From PRO6 sp035565775 (GTDB lineage: Bacteria; Pseudomonadota; Alphaproteobacteria; Rhizobiales; Xanthobacteraceae): a DNA stretch of 64,000 bases. Below, one piece after another: positions 1 through 8,272 of this stretch (positions are counted from its first letter, which is position 1; every line of letters begins with the position of its first letter). The stretch spans positions 124,001-188,000 of the forward strand of contig DATMRW010000021.1 in assembly GCA_035565775.1 (NCBI GenBank), written 5' to 3'. Made by a program: the position numbers and the translations under genes. Below the pieces are notes generated by a model. The model ran no database searches and was not told the origin of the DNA. It saw only the letters and a program-made list of their open reading frames with translations.

Positions 1-1
1 C

Positions 2-700
2 TTCCGCGTCTGCGGCCGTGACGATCAGCAGGGCCTCGTTGCCGCGCAGTACATCCGCAAAGCCTTTGCCGGAAAGAATGTCGCAATCCTTCACGACAAG
101 ACCACCTACGGCAAGGGCCTCGCCGACGAGACCCGCAAGGCGCTCAACGCCGCCGGCTTTCAGGAAAAGATGTACGAGGCCTACAACAAGGGCGACAAGG
201 ACTTTAACTCGATCGTCTCGCGGCTGAAGCGCGACAACATCGATCTCGTCTATGTCGGCGGCTACCATCAGGAAGCCGGCCTGATTTTGCGCCAGATGCG
301 CGATCAGGGCCTCAAGACCGTGCTGATGGCAGGCGACGCCCTCAACGACAAGGAGTTCGCCTCGATCACCGGCCCGGTCGCGGAAGGCACACTGTTCACC
401 TTCGGCCCCGACCCGCGCAAGAAGGCCAGCGCCAAGGCGATCGTCGAGACCTTCAAGAGCAAGGGCATCGATCCTGAAGGTTATACCCTCTACACCTACG
501 CCGCCATTCAGGTCTGGACCGAGGCAGCGAAGAAGGTAGGCACCACCGATCCGGCGAAGGTCGCTGCCGCGATCAAGGCCGGCGAATGGGATACCGTGCT
601 CGGCAAGCTGTCCTTCGACGCCAAGGGCGATCTCAAGGTGATCGACTACGTCGTCTATCAGTGGGACAAGACCGGCAACTATGCCGAGCTTGCTCCGTAG
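2..700 (+). CDS. Branched-chain amino acid ABC transporter substrate-binding protein (C-terminal part)
   Basis: The reading frame is open from the first full codon of the window to a TAG stop, so the N-terminus and signal peptide lie upstream. The 232 visible residues match periplasmic leucine/isoleucine/valine-type binding proteins (type I periplasmic fold, LivJ-like). Recognisable parts are DQQG-x-AAQYI near the start, an LHDKTTYGKGLADE segment, DLVYVGGYHQEAG, and a typical C-terminal end with GKLSFDAKGD and YQWDKTG. Such proteins capture amino acids or related amides and aromatic acids in the periplasm and deliver them to a LivHMGF permease. No permease gene is seen here, and the ligand cannot be read from sequence. 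A strong terminator follows the stop. Confidence 0.9.
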   Translation, partial: FRVCGRDDQQGLVAAQYIRKAFAGKNVAILHDKTTYGKGLADETRKALNAAGFQEKMYEAYNKGDKDFNSIVSRLKRDNIDLVYVGGYHQEAGLILRQMRDQGLKTVLMAGDALNDKEFASITGPVAEGTLFTFGPDPRKKASAKAIVETFKSKGIDPEGYTLYTYAAIQVWTEAAKKVGTTDPAKVAAAIKAGEWDTVLGKLSFDAKGDLKVIDYVVYQWDKTGNYAELAP

Positions 701-724
701 CAGATGGCCGGTTGACCTGGTGGC

Positions 725-762
725 TAAAAAAAGAGGCGGCGCAAAACACCGCCTCTTTTTTG
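725..762. terminator. Bidirectional intrinsic terminator between the binding protein gene and ccdA
   Basis: The stem AAGAGGCGG / CCGCCTCTT is flanked by an A-run on the left and a T-run on the right, so a U-tract follows the hairpin on either strand. It sits between convergent genes and can stop both. Confidence 0.85.
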
Positions 763-785
763 TCGCAGAGCTCTGATGCGCGGCG

Positions 786-1514
786 TCAGCCGAAATTGGC
801 CAGCGCCGGGAACATTTCGAGGATCCAGATGCTCGCGGTGGAAACCGCGCCGGTGAGAAAGCCGATGCCGGTTGCGATCAGGAGCACGCCCATCACGCGC
901 TCGACCGTCACAAGATGTTTTTTGAAGCGCGCGAACAGCGCCGCGAAGCTTTCGACGGCGACCGCGGCCAGCAGGAACGGAATGCCGAGACCGGCGGAAT
1001 AGATCGCCAGCATCCCCGCGCCCTTCATCACCGTTGCCTCCGACGCAGCAACCGAAAGGATCGCCGCCAGAATCGGCCCGATGCACGGCGTCCAGCCGAA
1101 GGCGAAGGCGAGGCCCATCACATAGGCCCCGCCGAGGCCAGCCGGCTGCGCCACCTGCACCCGGCCTTCGCGCATCAGAAAGCCGATCCGCGTCAGGCCG
1201 AGAAAATGCAGCCCCATGATGATGATCACGACGCCAGCGACCATCGCCAGTTCCGCCGACCAGGCGCGCACGAGCGAGCCGATGAAACTCGCACTGGCGC
1301 CGAGCGCGACGAAAACGGTCGAAAATCCGAGCACGAACATCAGCGCGGCGAGCAGCACGGCGCGGCGCGCGCCCTTGCCGCTGACCTCCACCTGCTCGGC
1401 GGTCGTGCCGGTAAGGTAGACGATATAGGGCGGCACCAGCGGCAGCACGCACGGCGACAGAAAGCTGATGATGCCTGCGGCGAACGCTGCAGGGATGGAA
1501 ACGTCCTGGATCAT
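786..1514 (-). CDS. ccdA: Cytochrome c biogenesis protein CcdA
   Basis: This 242-residue inner-membrane protein of the CcdA/DsbD transmembrane family carries reducing equivalents from cytoplasmic thioredoxin across the membrane, for haem ligation of apocytochrome c and other periplasmic thiol reduction. The two signature cysteines are visible: SPCVLPLVPPY in the first helix (near residue 21) and GWTPCIGP near residue 140. About six hydrophobic segments cover the length, which is normal for the family. There is no periplasmic thioredoxin domain, so it is the short CcdA form, not full DsbD. It is transcribed alone and converges on the upstream binding-protein gene through a shared terminator. 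Confidence 0.92.
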   Translation of the reverse strand: MIQDVSIPAAFAAGIISFLSPCVLPLVPPYIVYLTGTTAEQVEVSGKGARRAVLLAALMFVLGFSTVFVALGASASFIGSLVRAWSAELAMVAGVVIIIMGLHFLGLTRIGFLMREGRVQVAQPAGLGGAYVMGLAFAFGWTPCIGPILAAILSVAASEATVMKGAGMLAIYSAGLGIPFLLAAVAVESFAALFARFKKHLVTVERVMGVLLIATGIGFLTGAVSTASIWILEMFPALANFG

Positions 1515-1735
1515 CCGGCCATGTTCCGCTTGGTCGCAGCAGTCATGCTCATGTCCGCCTCCATGGTCTGAATTGAGAGTATTGGCGAATGGTCATTGGC
1601 GCGAGGCACTCGCCGGACAAGTGTCTCCCCATCGCCCGAAAGAGCGGGGGACGCAAGGGCTTCGGGGGTTCCTCATGAGGTTGTGATTATGCTCTGATCG
1701 CGCCAGCGGCGAACAGCCGTAGCGATGGAGAGCCC

Positions 1736-2746
1736 ATGACCACACCGACGTCCCAAAACCTCTTGACCGACATCGCCGGCGTTCGTGTCGGCCACGCCGA
1801 CGACGCCAAGATTGCCTCGGGCGCGACCGCCATCATTTTCGACCAGCCCGCCGTCACGGCGGTGGATATCCGCGGCGGCGGACCGGGCACCCGCGAAAGC
1901 GCACTGCTCGACCTCGCCAATACGGTCGACCAGGTCGACGCGATCGCGCTCTCCGGCGGCTCCGCCTTCGGCCTCGACACCGGCAGCGGCATTCAGGCGT
2001 GGCTCGCCGAGCAGGGACGCGGCTTTCAGGTCGGCGATGCGCGCATCCCGATCGTTCCCGGCGCGATCATGTTCGACATGATCAATGGCGGCGACAAGAA
2101 CTGGGGCCGGTTTTCGCCCTATCGCGAGCTCGGCTTCGCGGCTGCTGCGGCGGCGGACACCACGTTCAGGCTCGGCAGCGTCGGCGCGGGCTTTGGGGCC
2201 ACGACAGTGAACTTCAAGGGCGGCGTCGGCTCCGCGTCGGCGACCCTCGCCAACGGCGTCAAGGTCGCCGCCCTCACCGTGGTCAACGCCATGGGCAGCG
2301 TGACCATGGGCGACACCCCGCATTTCTGGGCCGCCGCCTTCGAGGAGAACGGCGAATTCGGCGGGCGCGGCTGGCCGGCACAGGTGACGCCGGACATGCT
2401 GGCGATCCGCCTCAAGGGCGCGCCGGACCTCAATCCGCTGCAAAACACCACGCTGGCGCTGGTGGTCACCGACGCCATTCTGACCAAGCCGCAGGCCAAG
2501 CGCCTCGCGATGATGGCGCATACCGGTTTTGCCCGCGCGATCTATCCGGTCCACGCGCCGCTCGACGGCGACATCCTGTTCGCCTCCGCCACTGGCGAGA
2601 AGCCGATCGACCCGCTCTACGGCCTCAGCGACCTCGGCGCGGTCGCCGCCAATGTTGTGGCGCGGGCGATGGCGCGCGGCGTCTATGAAGCGGCGGCACT
2701 GCCCTTCCCCGGCGCGCTGCCCGCCTGGAAGGATCAATTCGGCTGA
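1736..2746 (+). CDS. P1 family peptidase (DmpA / NylC type, MEROPS S58)
   Basis: This 336-residue protein matches the self-cleaving Ntn-like P1 family, which includes D-aminopeptidase DmpA and the nylon-oligomer hydrolase NylC. It starts with the usual LTDIAGVRVGHA and carries DIRGGGPGTRES, ALSGGSAFGLD and NGGDKNWG. In NylC the chain cuts itself between an Asn and a Thr, and the Thr becomes the nucleophile. Here QNTTLALVVTDA places the equivalent Asn237-Thr238. The protein should therefore mature to a large and a small subunit and hydrolyse an amide or peptide substrate; the substrate is unknown. The ATG has GGAG upstream. It stands alone, 183 bases before rpe. Confidence 0.9.
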   Translation: MTTPTSQNLLTDIAGVRVGHADDAKIASGATAIIFDQPAVTAVDIRGGGPGTRESALLDLANTVDQVDAIALSGGSAFGLDTGSGIQAWLAEQGRGFQVGDARIPIVPGAIMFDMINGGDKNWGRFSPYRELGFAAAAAADTTFRLGSVGAGFGATTVNFKGGVGSASATLANGVKVAALTVVNAMGSVTMGDTPHFWAAAFEENGEFGGRGWPAQVTPDMLAIRLKGAPDLNPLQNTTLALVVTDAILTKPQAKRLAMMAHTGFARAIYPVHAPLDGDILFASATGEKPIDPLYGLSDLGAVAANVVARAMARGVYEAAALPFPGALPAWKDQFG

Positions 2747-2929
2747 TGGAACCCGGCCTCGCCGGCGGGAACCTCGCGCCGGTGAGGCCACCTTTCCACC
2801 GGGCGATGGCGGGAGGGACACGGATATTTGCCCCTCGGCGGGCGGCGTGATACGCGAAGCGGGCCTCCCCCACCCGCCGAGAAGCCGAGTGCCGCGCGAG
2901 GCAGTGTCATCTCACCGAGGTTTTGGTTC

Positions 2930-3631
2930 ATGTCGTCTTCGCCCGCGCTCCACCCGCTCGTCATCGCGCCGTCGATACTCGCGGCCGACTTTTCGCGTCT
3001 CGGCGAGGAAGTCCGCGCGGTCGATCAGGCCGGCGCCGACTGGATCCATCTCGACGTGATGGACGGCCACTTCGTCCCCAACATCTCGTTCGGCCCGGAC
3101 GTCATCAAATCGCTGCGGCCGCACACCAACAAGTTCTTCGACACCCACCTGATGATCGCGCCCTGCGATCCGTATCTCGAGGCCTTTGCCAAGGCAGGCT
3201 CGGACCGCATCACCGTTCATGCCGAGGCCGGGCCGCATCTGCACCGCTCGCTGCAGGCGATCCAGGCGCTCGGCAAGAAGGCCGGCGTGTCGCTCAATCC
3301 CGCGACCCCGGTGTCGGCCATCGAGAATGTCATCGACATGATCGACCTCGTGCTGGTGATGTCGGTCAATCCCGGCTTCGGCGGGCAGGCCTTCATCCCC
3401 TCCGCGATCGAGAAGGTCCGCGCCACTCGCGCGCTGATCGCCGGCCGGCCGATCCAGATCGAGGTCGACGGCGGCGTCACCGCGCAGACCGTCGGCGCTA
3501 TCGCCGCGGCCGGCGCCAACGCATTCGTCGCCGGCTCCGCCGTCTTCAAGGGCGGCACCGTTGAATCCTACGCTGCCAACATCAAGGCCATTCGCGAGGC
3601 CGCCGCCGCCGCGCGCGGCGAACTGATCTGA
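2930..3631 (+). CDS. rpe: Ribulose-phosphate 3-epimerase
   Basis: Rpe interconverts D-ribulose 5-phosphate and D-xylulose 5-phosphate in the pentose phosphate pathway and the Calvin cycle. The 233-residue product is a TIM barrel of normal length. It shows the N-terminal IAPSILAADFSRL, the metal and catalytic motif HLDVMDGHFVPN, the loop MSVNPGFGGQAF, and the C-terminal phosphate-binding EVDGGVT plus AGSAVFKG. The frame is open further upstream, but MSSSPALHPL directly precedes the conserved barrel start, so the ATG at 2930 is preferred. It lies 23 bases before purB on the same strand, so the two are probably co-transcribed. Confidence 0.96.
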   Translation: MSSSPALHPLVIAPSILAADFSRLGEEVRAVDQAGADWIHLDVMDGHFVPNISFGPDVIKSLRPHTNKFFDTHLMIAPCDPYLEAFAKAGSDRITVHAEAGPHLHRSLQAIQALGKKAGVSLNPATPVSAIENVIDMIDLVLVMSVNPGFGGQAFIPSAIEKVRATRALIAGRPIQIEVDGGVTAQTVGAIAAAGANAFVAGSAVFKGGTVESYAANIKAIREAAAAARGELI

Positions 3632-3654
3632 TCTTATCGAGACAGGACGTTGCT

Positions 3655-4962
3655 ATGATCCCCCGTTATTCCCGCCCCGAAATGGTGTCGATCTGGGAGC
3701 CGCAAACGCGCTTCAAGATCTGGTTCGAGATTGAGGCCCACGCGGCGGATGCGCTGGCCGAGCTCGGCGTCATCCCCAAGGAAGCGGCCAAGACGATCTG
3801 GGCCAAGGCCAAGGACGCGACCTTCGACATCGCCCGCATCGACGAGATCGAGCGCGAGACCAAGCACGACGTCATCGCCTTCCTGACCCATCTCGCTGAA
3901 ATCGTCGGCCCCGAAGCGCGCTTCGTGCATCAGGGCATGACGTCGTCGGACGTGCTCGACACCTGCCTCAACGTGCAGCTCACCCGCGCCGCCGACATTC
4001 TGATCGCCGATCTCGACAAGCTGCTGGCCGCCCTGAAGCGCCGCGCCTTCGAGCACAAGCTGACGCCGACGATCGGCCGCTCGCATGGCATTCATGCCGA
4101 GCCGGTGACTTTCGGCCTCAAGCTCGCTTACGCCTATGCCGAATTCGCCCGCAACCGCGAGCGCATGGTCGCCGCCCGCAAGGAAGTCGCCACCTGCGCC
4201 ATCTCCGGCGCGGTCGGGACCTTCGCGCAGATTGACCCGCGCGTCGAAGAGCATGTCGCCGAGGCGCTCGGCCTGTCGCCGGAGCCGGTGTCGACGCAGG
4301 TGATCCCGCGCGACCGCCACGCGATGTTCTTCGCCACGCTCGGCGTCATCGCATCCTCGATGGAGCGCCTCGCCACCGAAATCCGCCACATGCAGCGCAC
4401 CGAAGTTCTCGAAGCCGAGGAGTACTTCTCCGAAGGCCAGAAGGGCTCGTCGGCGATGCCGCACAAGCGCAACCCGGTGCTCACCGAAAACATCACCGGC
4501 CTTGCGCGCCTCGTTCGCGGCTACGTCACCCCGGCGCTGGAGAACGTCGTGTTGTGGCATGAGCGCGACATCTCGCACTCCTCGGTGGAGCGCATGATCG
4601 GCCCCGACGCGACCGTGACGCTGGATTTCGCGCTCAACCGCATGACCGGCGTGATCGACAAGCTCGTGGTCTATCCGCAGAACATGCAGAAGAATCTCGA
4701 CCAGCTCGGCGGCCTCGTCCATTCGCAGCGCGTGCTGATCGCACTGACGCAGAAGGGCTGCTCGCGCGAGGACGCCTATCGTCTCGTGCAGCGCAACGCC
4801 ATGCCGGTGTGGCGCGGCGAAGGCGACTTCCGCACGCTGCTGAAGGCCGATGCCGAGGTGAAAAAGTATCTCGATGGCGCCGAGATCGACGAAAAGTTCG
4901 ACCTTGGCTATCACTTCAAGCACGTCGACACCATTTTCCAGCGGGTGTTCGGCGAGGCCTGA
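3655..4962 (+). CDS. purB: Adenylosuccinate lyase
   Basis: This cytoplasmic homotetramer acts twice in purine synthesis: it cleaves SAICAR to AICAR and adenylosuccinate to AMP, releasing fumarate. The 435-residue protein has the fumarase/aspartase superfamily signature GSSAMPHKRNP (near residue 264) holding the catalytic serine loop, the GMTSSDVLDT segment, and the GRSHGIHAEP histidine motif. It starts MIPRYSRPEM, typical of the bacterial short form. It is closely downstream of rpe. The other pur genes of the window (purL, purQ, purS, purC) lie 12 kb away, so it is not in their operon. Confidence 0.97.
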   Translation: MIPRYSRPEMVSIWEPQTRFKIWFEIEAHAADALAELGVIPKEAAKTIWAKAKDATFDIARIDEIERETKHDVIAFLTHLAEIVGPEARFVHQGMTSSDVLDTCLNVQLTRAADILIADLDKLLAALKRRAFEHKLTPTIGRSHGIHAEPVTFGLKLAYAYAEFARNRERMVAARKEVATCAISGAVGTFAQIDPRVEEHVAEALGLSPEPVSTQVIPRDRHAMFFATLGVIASSMERLATEIRHMQRTEVLEAEEYFSEGQKGSSAMPHKRNPVLTENITGLARLVRGYVTPALENVVLWHERDISHSSVERMIGPDATVTLDFALNRMTGVIDKLVVYPQNMQKNLDQLGGLVHSQRVLIALTQKGCSREDAYRLVQRNAMPVWRGEGDFRTLLKADAEVKKYLDGAEIDEKFDLGYHFKHVDTIFQRVFGEA

Positions 4963-5061
4963 TCCAACCTCGACCGCCTCGGGCTGCATTGGGCGAGCCA
5001 TGCCGAAACATCGCATGCCACACCGGCGAATGACGTTGTCGCGGCTTTCAACCATGGGTGC

Positions 5062-5874
5062 GTGGTGAACACATCACGCCCCAATATCCTCGTCTTCGAC
5101 TCCGGCCTTGGCGGCCTCACGGTGCTGCGCGAGATTTTGCGGCTCTGCCCCGCCGCCTATACCTACGCTGCCGATGACGCCTTCTTTCCCTATGGCGGCC
5201 ATGGCGAAAGCGCGCTGATCGACCGCGTCGTGCCCCTGATGGGCGAATTGATCGCCGCCACCTCCCCCGATGTCGTCGTGATCGCCTGCAACACGGCCTC
5301 GACGCTGGTGCTGTCCGAATTGCGCGCGGCCTATGACGTGCCCTTCGTCGGCACGGTGCCTGCGATCAAGCCGGCCTGCGCACTGTCGCGCACCCGCCGT
5401 GTCGCCGTGCTCGGAACGCGCGGCACCGTCGCGCGCGAATATACGCAAACTCTGATCCGAGAATTCGCCAATGGCTGCGCGGTCGATCTGGTCGGCGCGC
5501 CGAAGCTGGCCGCGCTCGCCGAAGCCGCACTTGCCGGCGAGGCGGTGAGCGATACGGAGATTTTGGCCGAGATCGCGCCATGCTTCGTCGGTGGGCCGAA
5601 CCGCACCGATACGGTCGTACTCGCCTGCACGCACTACCCGCTGCTGCTGCAGCGGATGGTTGCGCTCGCCCCCTGGCCGGTCGAGTGGATCGACCCGGCC
5701 CCCGCCATCGCGCGCAGGACCTTCGGGCTTCTGGGCGGCGCTGCCGGCACGGCTGATTCCGGCGCCGTCGCCTTCCGTTTCACCTCCGGGCGTAATGAGG
5801 CCGCCCTCATCCGCCGCCTGCGGAACCTGCTCGACTGCCCGGCGGATCGCGCGAGCGAAGAAAACCCGATATAA
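5062..5874 (+). CDS. murI: Glutamate racemase
   Basis: MurI makes D-glutamate for peptidoglycan. The 270-residue product has both catalytic cysteine motifs, VIACNTAST (near residue 77) and VLACTHYPLL (near residue 190), plus the N-terminal VFDSGLGGLTVLRE and the AADDAFFPYG motif. The start is GTG (5062, or the adjacent GTG at 5065). The nearby ATG at 5054 is in another frame, so a GTG start is required. Length fits the family. It lies 99 bases after purB. The next gene, rpsD, has its own promoter. Confidence 0.95.
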   Translation: MVNTSRPNILVFDSGLGGLTVLREILRLCPAAYTYAADDAFFPYGGHGESALIDRVVPLMGELIAATSPDVVVIACNTASTLVLSELRAAYDVPFVGTVPAIKPACALSRTRRVAVLGTRGTVAREYTQTLIREFANGCAVDLVGAPKLAALAEAALAGEAVSDTEILAEIAPCFVGGPNRTDTVVLACTHYPLLLQRMVALAPWPVEWIDPAPAIARRTFGLLGGAAGTADSGAVAFRFTSGRNEAALIRRLRNLLDCPADRASEENPI

Positions 5875-5937
5875 TTCAATTCGTTAAAGCGCCGTTGGCG
5901 ATCCCCTGAAATCGCGTCCTGATGGGTGGGGCGCGAT

Positions 5938-5966
5938 TTGACAGCGGACGGACTTCCTCCTAAAAC
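5938..5966 (+). promoter_or_regulatory. Probable sigma-70 promoter of rpsD
   Basis: A perfect -35 box TTGACA (5938-5943), a 17-base spacer and TAAAAC (5961-5966) as -10 place the transcript start near 5973. That leaves a leader of about 148 bases before rpsD. This is the best consensus promoter I found in the window. Confidence 0.65.
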
Positions 5967-5972
5967 CTCGTT

Positions 5973-6120
5973 GCTCGCGGGCCGCTTCTGGCCCGCGTGG
6001 CGTTTCGCGACCCGTGGTTCCGACTTTTCGCTAAAGAAGGAGCCTGTCGGTGCCGGATCACTTCTTCCGGTACACAGGAGGGCGCGTTTCCTCGATCCAC
6101 TCGAACTCACAGAGGACGCG
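5973..6120 (+). promoter_or_regulatory. Structured 5' leader of rpsD
   Basis: The predicted leader opens with a perfect 8-bp hairpin, CGCGGGCC / GGCCCGCG with loop GCTTCT (5976-5997). A second hairpin, GTGCCGG / CCGGTAC with one G-U pair, spans 6050-6073. Ribosomal protein S4 is known to repress its own mRNA in several bacteria, so the leader could be a binding site. No known S4 leader fold is recognised here, and this role is inference. Confidence 0.4.
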
Positions 6121-6738
6121 ATGACAAAGCGTGCAGAGGCTAAGTATAAAATTGATCGCCGCATGGGCGAAAACATCTGGGGTCGCCCGAAGAGCCCGGT
6201 CAACAAGCGCGAATACGGCCCCGGCCAGCACGGCCAGCGCCGCAAGGGCAAGCTCTCGGACTTCGGCGTGCAGCTGCGCGCCAAGCAGAAGCTGAAGGGC
6301 TACTACGCCAACATTTCCGAGCGTCAGTTCCACGCCATCTACGTGGAAGCGAACCGCATGAAGGGCGACGCCGGTGAGAACCTCATCGGTCTGCTCGAGC
6401 GCCGTCTCGACGCCCTTGTCTATCGCGCCAAGTTCGTCTCGACGATGTTCGCCGCGCGCCAGTTCGTCAATCACGGCCACATCAAGGTGAACGGCCGCCG
6501 CGTCAACATCCCCAGCTACAAGGTCAAGCCGGGCGATGTCATCGAGGTCAAGGAAGCCTCCAAGCAGCTCGCGCTGGTGCTCGAAGCCTCCCAGCTCGCC
6601 GAGCGCGATGTGCCGGACTTCCTCGAAGTCGATCACTCCAAGATGACCGCCCGCTTCGTGCGCATTCCGAACCTGGCCGATGTGCCGTTCCCGGTTCAGA
6701 TGGAGCCGCACCTCATCGTCGAATTCTATTCGCGCTGA
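6121..6738 (+). CDS. rpsD: 30S ribosomal protein S4
   Basis: S4 is a primary 16S rRNA binding protein that starts assembly of the small subunit. The 205-residue product has the N-terminal S4 domain (MTKRAEAKYKIDRRMGENIW, then YGPGQHGQRR) and the S4 RNA-binding domain with RLDALVYRAKF and QFVNHGHIKVNGRRVNIPSY. It ends in the usual EFYSR. The frame is open about 65 codons upstream, but homologues start at MTKR, so ATG 6121 is chosen. It is a single-gene unit with its own promoter, leader and terminator, unlike the alpha operon position of rpsD in enterics. Confidence 0.98.
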   Translation: MTKRAEAKYKIDRRMGENIWGRPKSPVNKREYGPGQHGQRRKGKLSDFGVQLRAKQKLKGYYANISERQFHAIYVEANRMKGDAGENLIGLLERRLDALVYRAKFVSTMFAARQFVNHGHIKVNGRRVNIPSYKVKPGDVIEVKEASKQLALVLEASQLAERDVPDFLEVDHSKMTARFVRIPNLADVPFPVQMEPHLIVEFYSR

Positions 6739-6758
6739 TTTCTGCGAGCAGAGAATGG

Positions 6759-6788
6759 AAAAAGCCCCGGTTCCACCGGGGCTTTTTT
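6759..6788 (+). terminator. Intrinsic terminator of rpsD
   Basis: The stem AAAAGCCCCGG / CCGGGGCTTTT has a five-base loop and a T-run, starting 20 bases after the rpsD stop. The A-run on the left lets it also serve the convergent minus-strand gene. Confidence 0.88.
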
Positions 6789-6818
6789 ATTGGCGCGGCA
6801 CTCGCCCATCGCCGAAGG

Positions 6819-7082
6819 CTACTTCGTCGGCTTGTGGCCGAGCACCTGGCCCGTGCGCGGCTCGAGATAGATTTTCTGGCGCGCGCCGTTCAGCACCGCC
6901 TTCGCTTCCCAGCGGCCGTTATCGGCCTCGAGGCTGCTGATATTGGTATAGCCCTGCGCCATCAGCTTCTGGATCACCTGATCGGCCGTCAGCCAGTCGG
7001 CGCCGGGCTGGTCCGCATGCGCCGCGCCTGCGGCGGAAAGGGCCGCGACTGCCGCAGCGAGAGCAAGAGGTCGCAGTTTCAT
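6819..7082 (-). CDS. PepSY domain-containing exported protein
   Basis: This 87-residue protein has a clear Sec signal peptide (MKLRPLALAAAVAAL, cleavage likely after AHA near residue 23). A single PepSY-like domain follows: LTADQVIQKLMAQGY, then NGRWEAKAVLNG and KIYLEPRTGQVL. PepSY domains occur as inhibitors or chaperones of secreted peptidases and in small periplasmic proteins of unknown role. Here there is no peptidase gene beside it. It converges on rpsD and is divergent from the threonine aldolase gene. Function unknown. Confidence 0.85.
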   Translation of the reverse strand: MKLRPLALAAAVAALSAAGAAHADQPGADWLTADQVIQKLMAQGYTNISSLEADNGRWEAKAVLNGARQKIYLEPRTGQVLGHKPTK

Positions 7083-7183
7083 CGGTCATCTCCCTGTTGA
7101 CGATCGGCATGGACCGACAATCGTCCTCCGGTGCATTATGTTCCCGCGCCGCCTCGACACGCCCCACTTGCCGGGAGAGAACC

Positions 7184-8248
7184 ATGGTCTACACGCCCGC
7201 AGTGATCAACGAAACTTTGCCGCCGGTGCGGATCAACCTGTTGTCCGACACGCAGACCCGCCCCACGCCTGCGATGCGTGAGGCCATGCTGCGGGCCGAT
7301 GTCGGCGACGAGCAGCTCGGCGCCGATCCCACCGTCAACCGGCTGTGCGAGCGCGTCGCCGACCTGCTCGGCAAGGAAGCCGCCGTGTTTCTGCCGTCGG
7401 GCACGATGTGCAACGTCGTGGCGACGCTCGTTCATTGCCGCCGCGGCGACGAAATCCTCGCTCATGAGACCGCGCACATCGTCACCAGCGAGGGCGGCGT
7501 GCATGCCGCGCTCGGCGGCGCGCAGATTTTGCCGCTGCGGGGCGACGGCGGGCTATTCAGCCTCAATACCCTGCGCGCAGCGACGCGGACGCGCTCACGC
7601 TACGCGCCGGCGCAGACCCTGCTCAGCGTCGAGCAGACCGCCAATATCGGCGGCGGCACGATCTGGCCGCTCGAGGTGCTGACGCAGCTCACGATCTTCG
7701 CCAAAGCCAACGACCTCGCCACCCACATGGACGGCGCACGGCTGATGAATGCCTGCGTCGCAACCGGCGTGACGGCGCGGGCGATGGCAACCGGCTGGGA
7801 TTCGGTCTGGATCGACTTTACCAAGGGGCTCGGTGCGCCCCTCGGCGCGGTGATCGCAGGCTCACGCGATTTCATCGACGCGGTCTGGCGCTGGAAACAG
7901 CGCATCGGCGGCGCGATGCGGCAGGCGGGCATCGAGGCGGCAGCCTGCCTCTATGCGCTCGACCATCACATCGAGCGGCTTGCCGACGATCATGCCAATG
8001 CCCGCGCGCTCGCGCGTGGCCTCGCCCAGATCGAAGGCGTGAGGGTGCAGCAACCGCAAACCAATCTCGTGTTCTTCGAGCTCGACAACCCGCTGACGCC
8101 GGAGCGCCTGATCGCGACGCTGCGCCAGCATGGCATTCTTCTCACCACGCTTGGCGGGCGGCTCCGCGCCTGCACCCATCTCGATGTCGATGCGGCGATG
8201 ATCGAGGAGACCATCGCCGTTGTGCGCGACGCGCTGCGCAAGGACTGA
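7184..8248 (+). CDS. Low-specificity threonine aldolase family protein
   Basis: This 354-residue PLP enzyme of fold type I cleaves L-threonine or L-allo-threonine to glycine and acetaldehyde, or related beta-hydroxy amino acids. Visible family features are INLLSDTQTRPTPAMREAM, GDEQLGADPTVNRL, FLPSGTMCNV, HETAHIVTSEGG, HMDGARLMNAC, and the PLP-lysine segment DFTKGLGAPLGAVI (Lys in FTKG). A longer frame starts at 7097, but ATG 7184 has a good GGGAGAGA site and gives the family length. Glycine produced here could feed the gcv system of the same window. Confidence 0.9.
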   Translation: MVYTPAVINETLPPVRINLLSDTQTRPTPAMREAMLRADVGDEQLGADPTVNRLCERVADLLGKEAAVFLPSGTMCNVVATLVHCRRGDEILAHETAHIVTSEGGVHAALGGAQILPLRGDGGLFSLNTLRAATRTRSRYAPAQTLLSVEQTANIGGGTIWPLEVLTQLTIFAKANDLATHMDGARLMNACVATGVTARAMATGWDSVWIDFTKGLGAPLGAVIAGSRDFIDAVWRWKQRIGGAMRQAGIEAAACLYALDHHIERLADDHANARALARGLAQIEGVRVQQPQTNLVFFELDNPLTPERLIATLRQHGILLTTLGGRLRACTHLDVDAAMIEETIAVVRDALRKD

Positions 8249-8272
8249 CCCTGGCGCAGGCTGCCCGCGCGG

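Noticed and set aside
5054..5056. ATG at 5054 as the murI start.
   Set aside because: It is out of frame with the racemase. GTG at 5062 is in frame and just before the conserved N-terminus.
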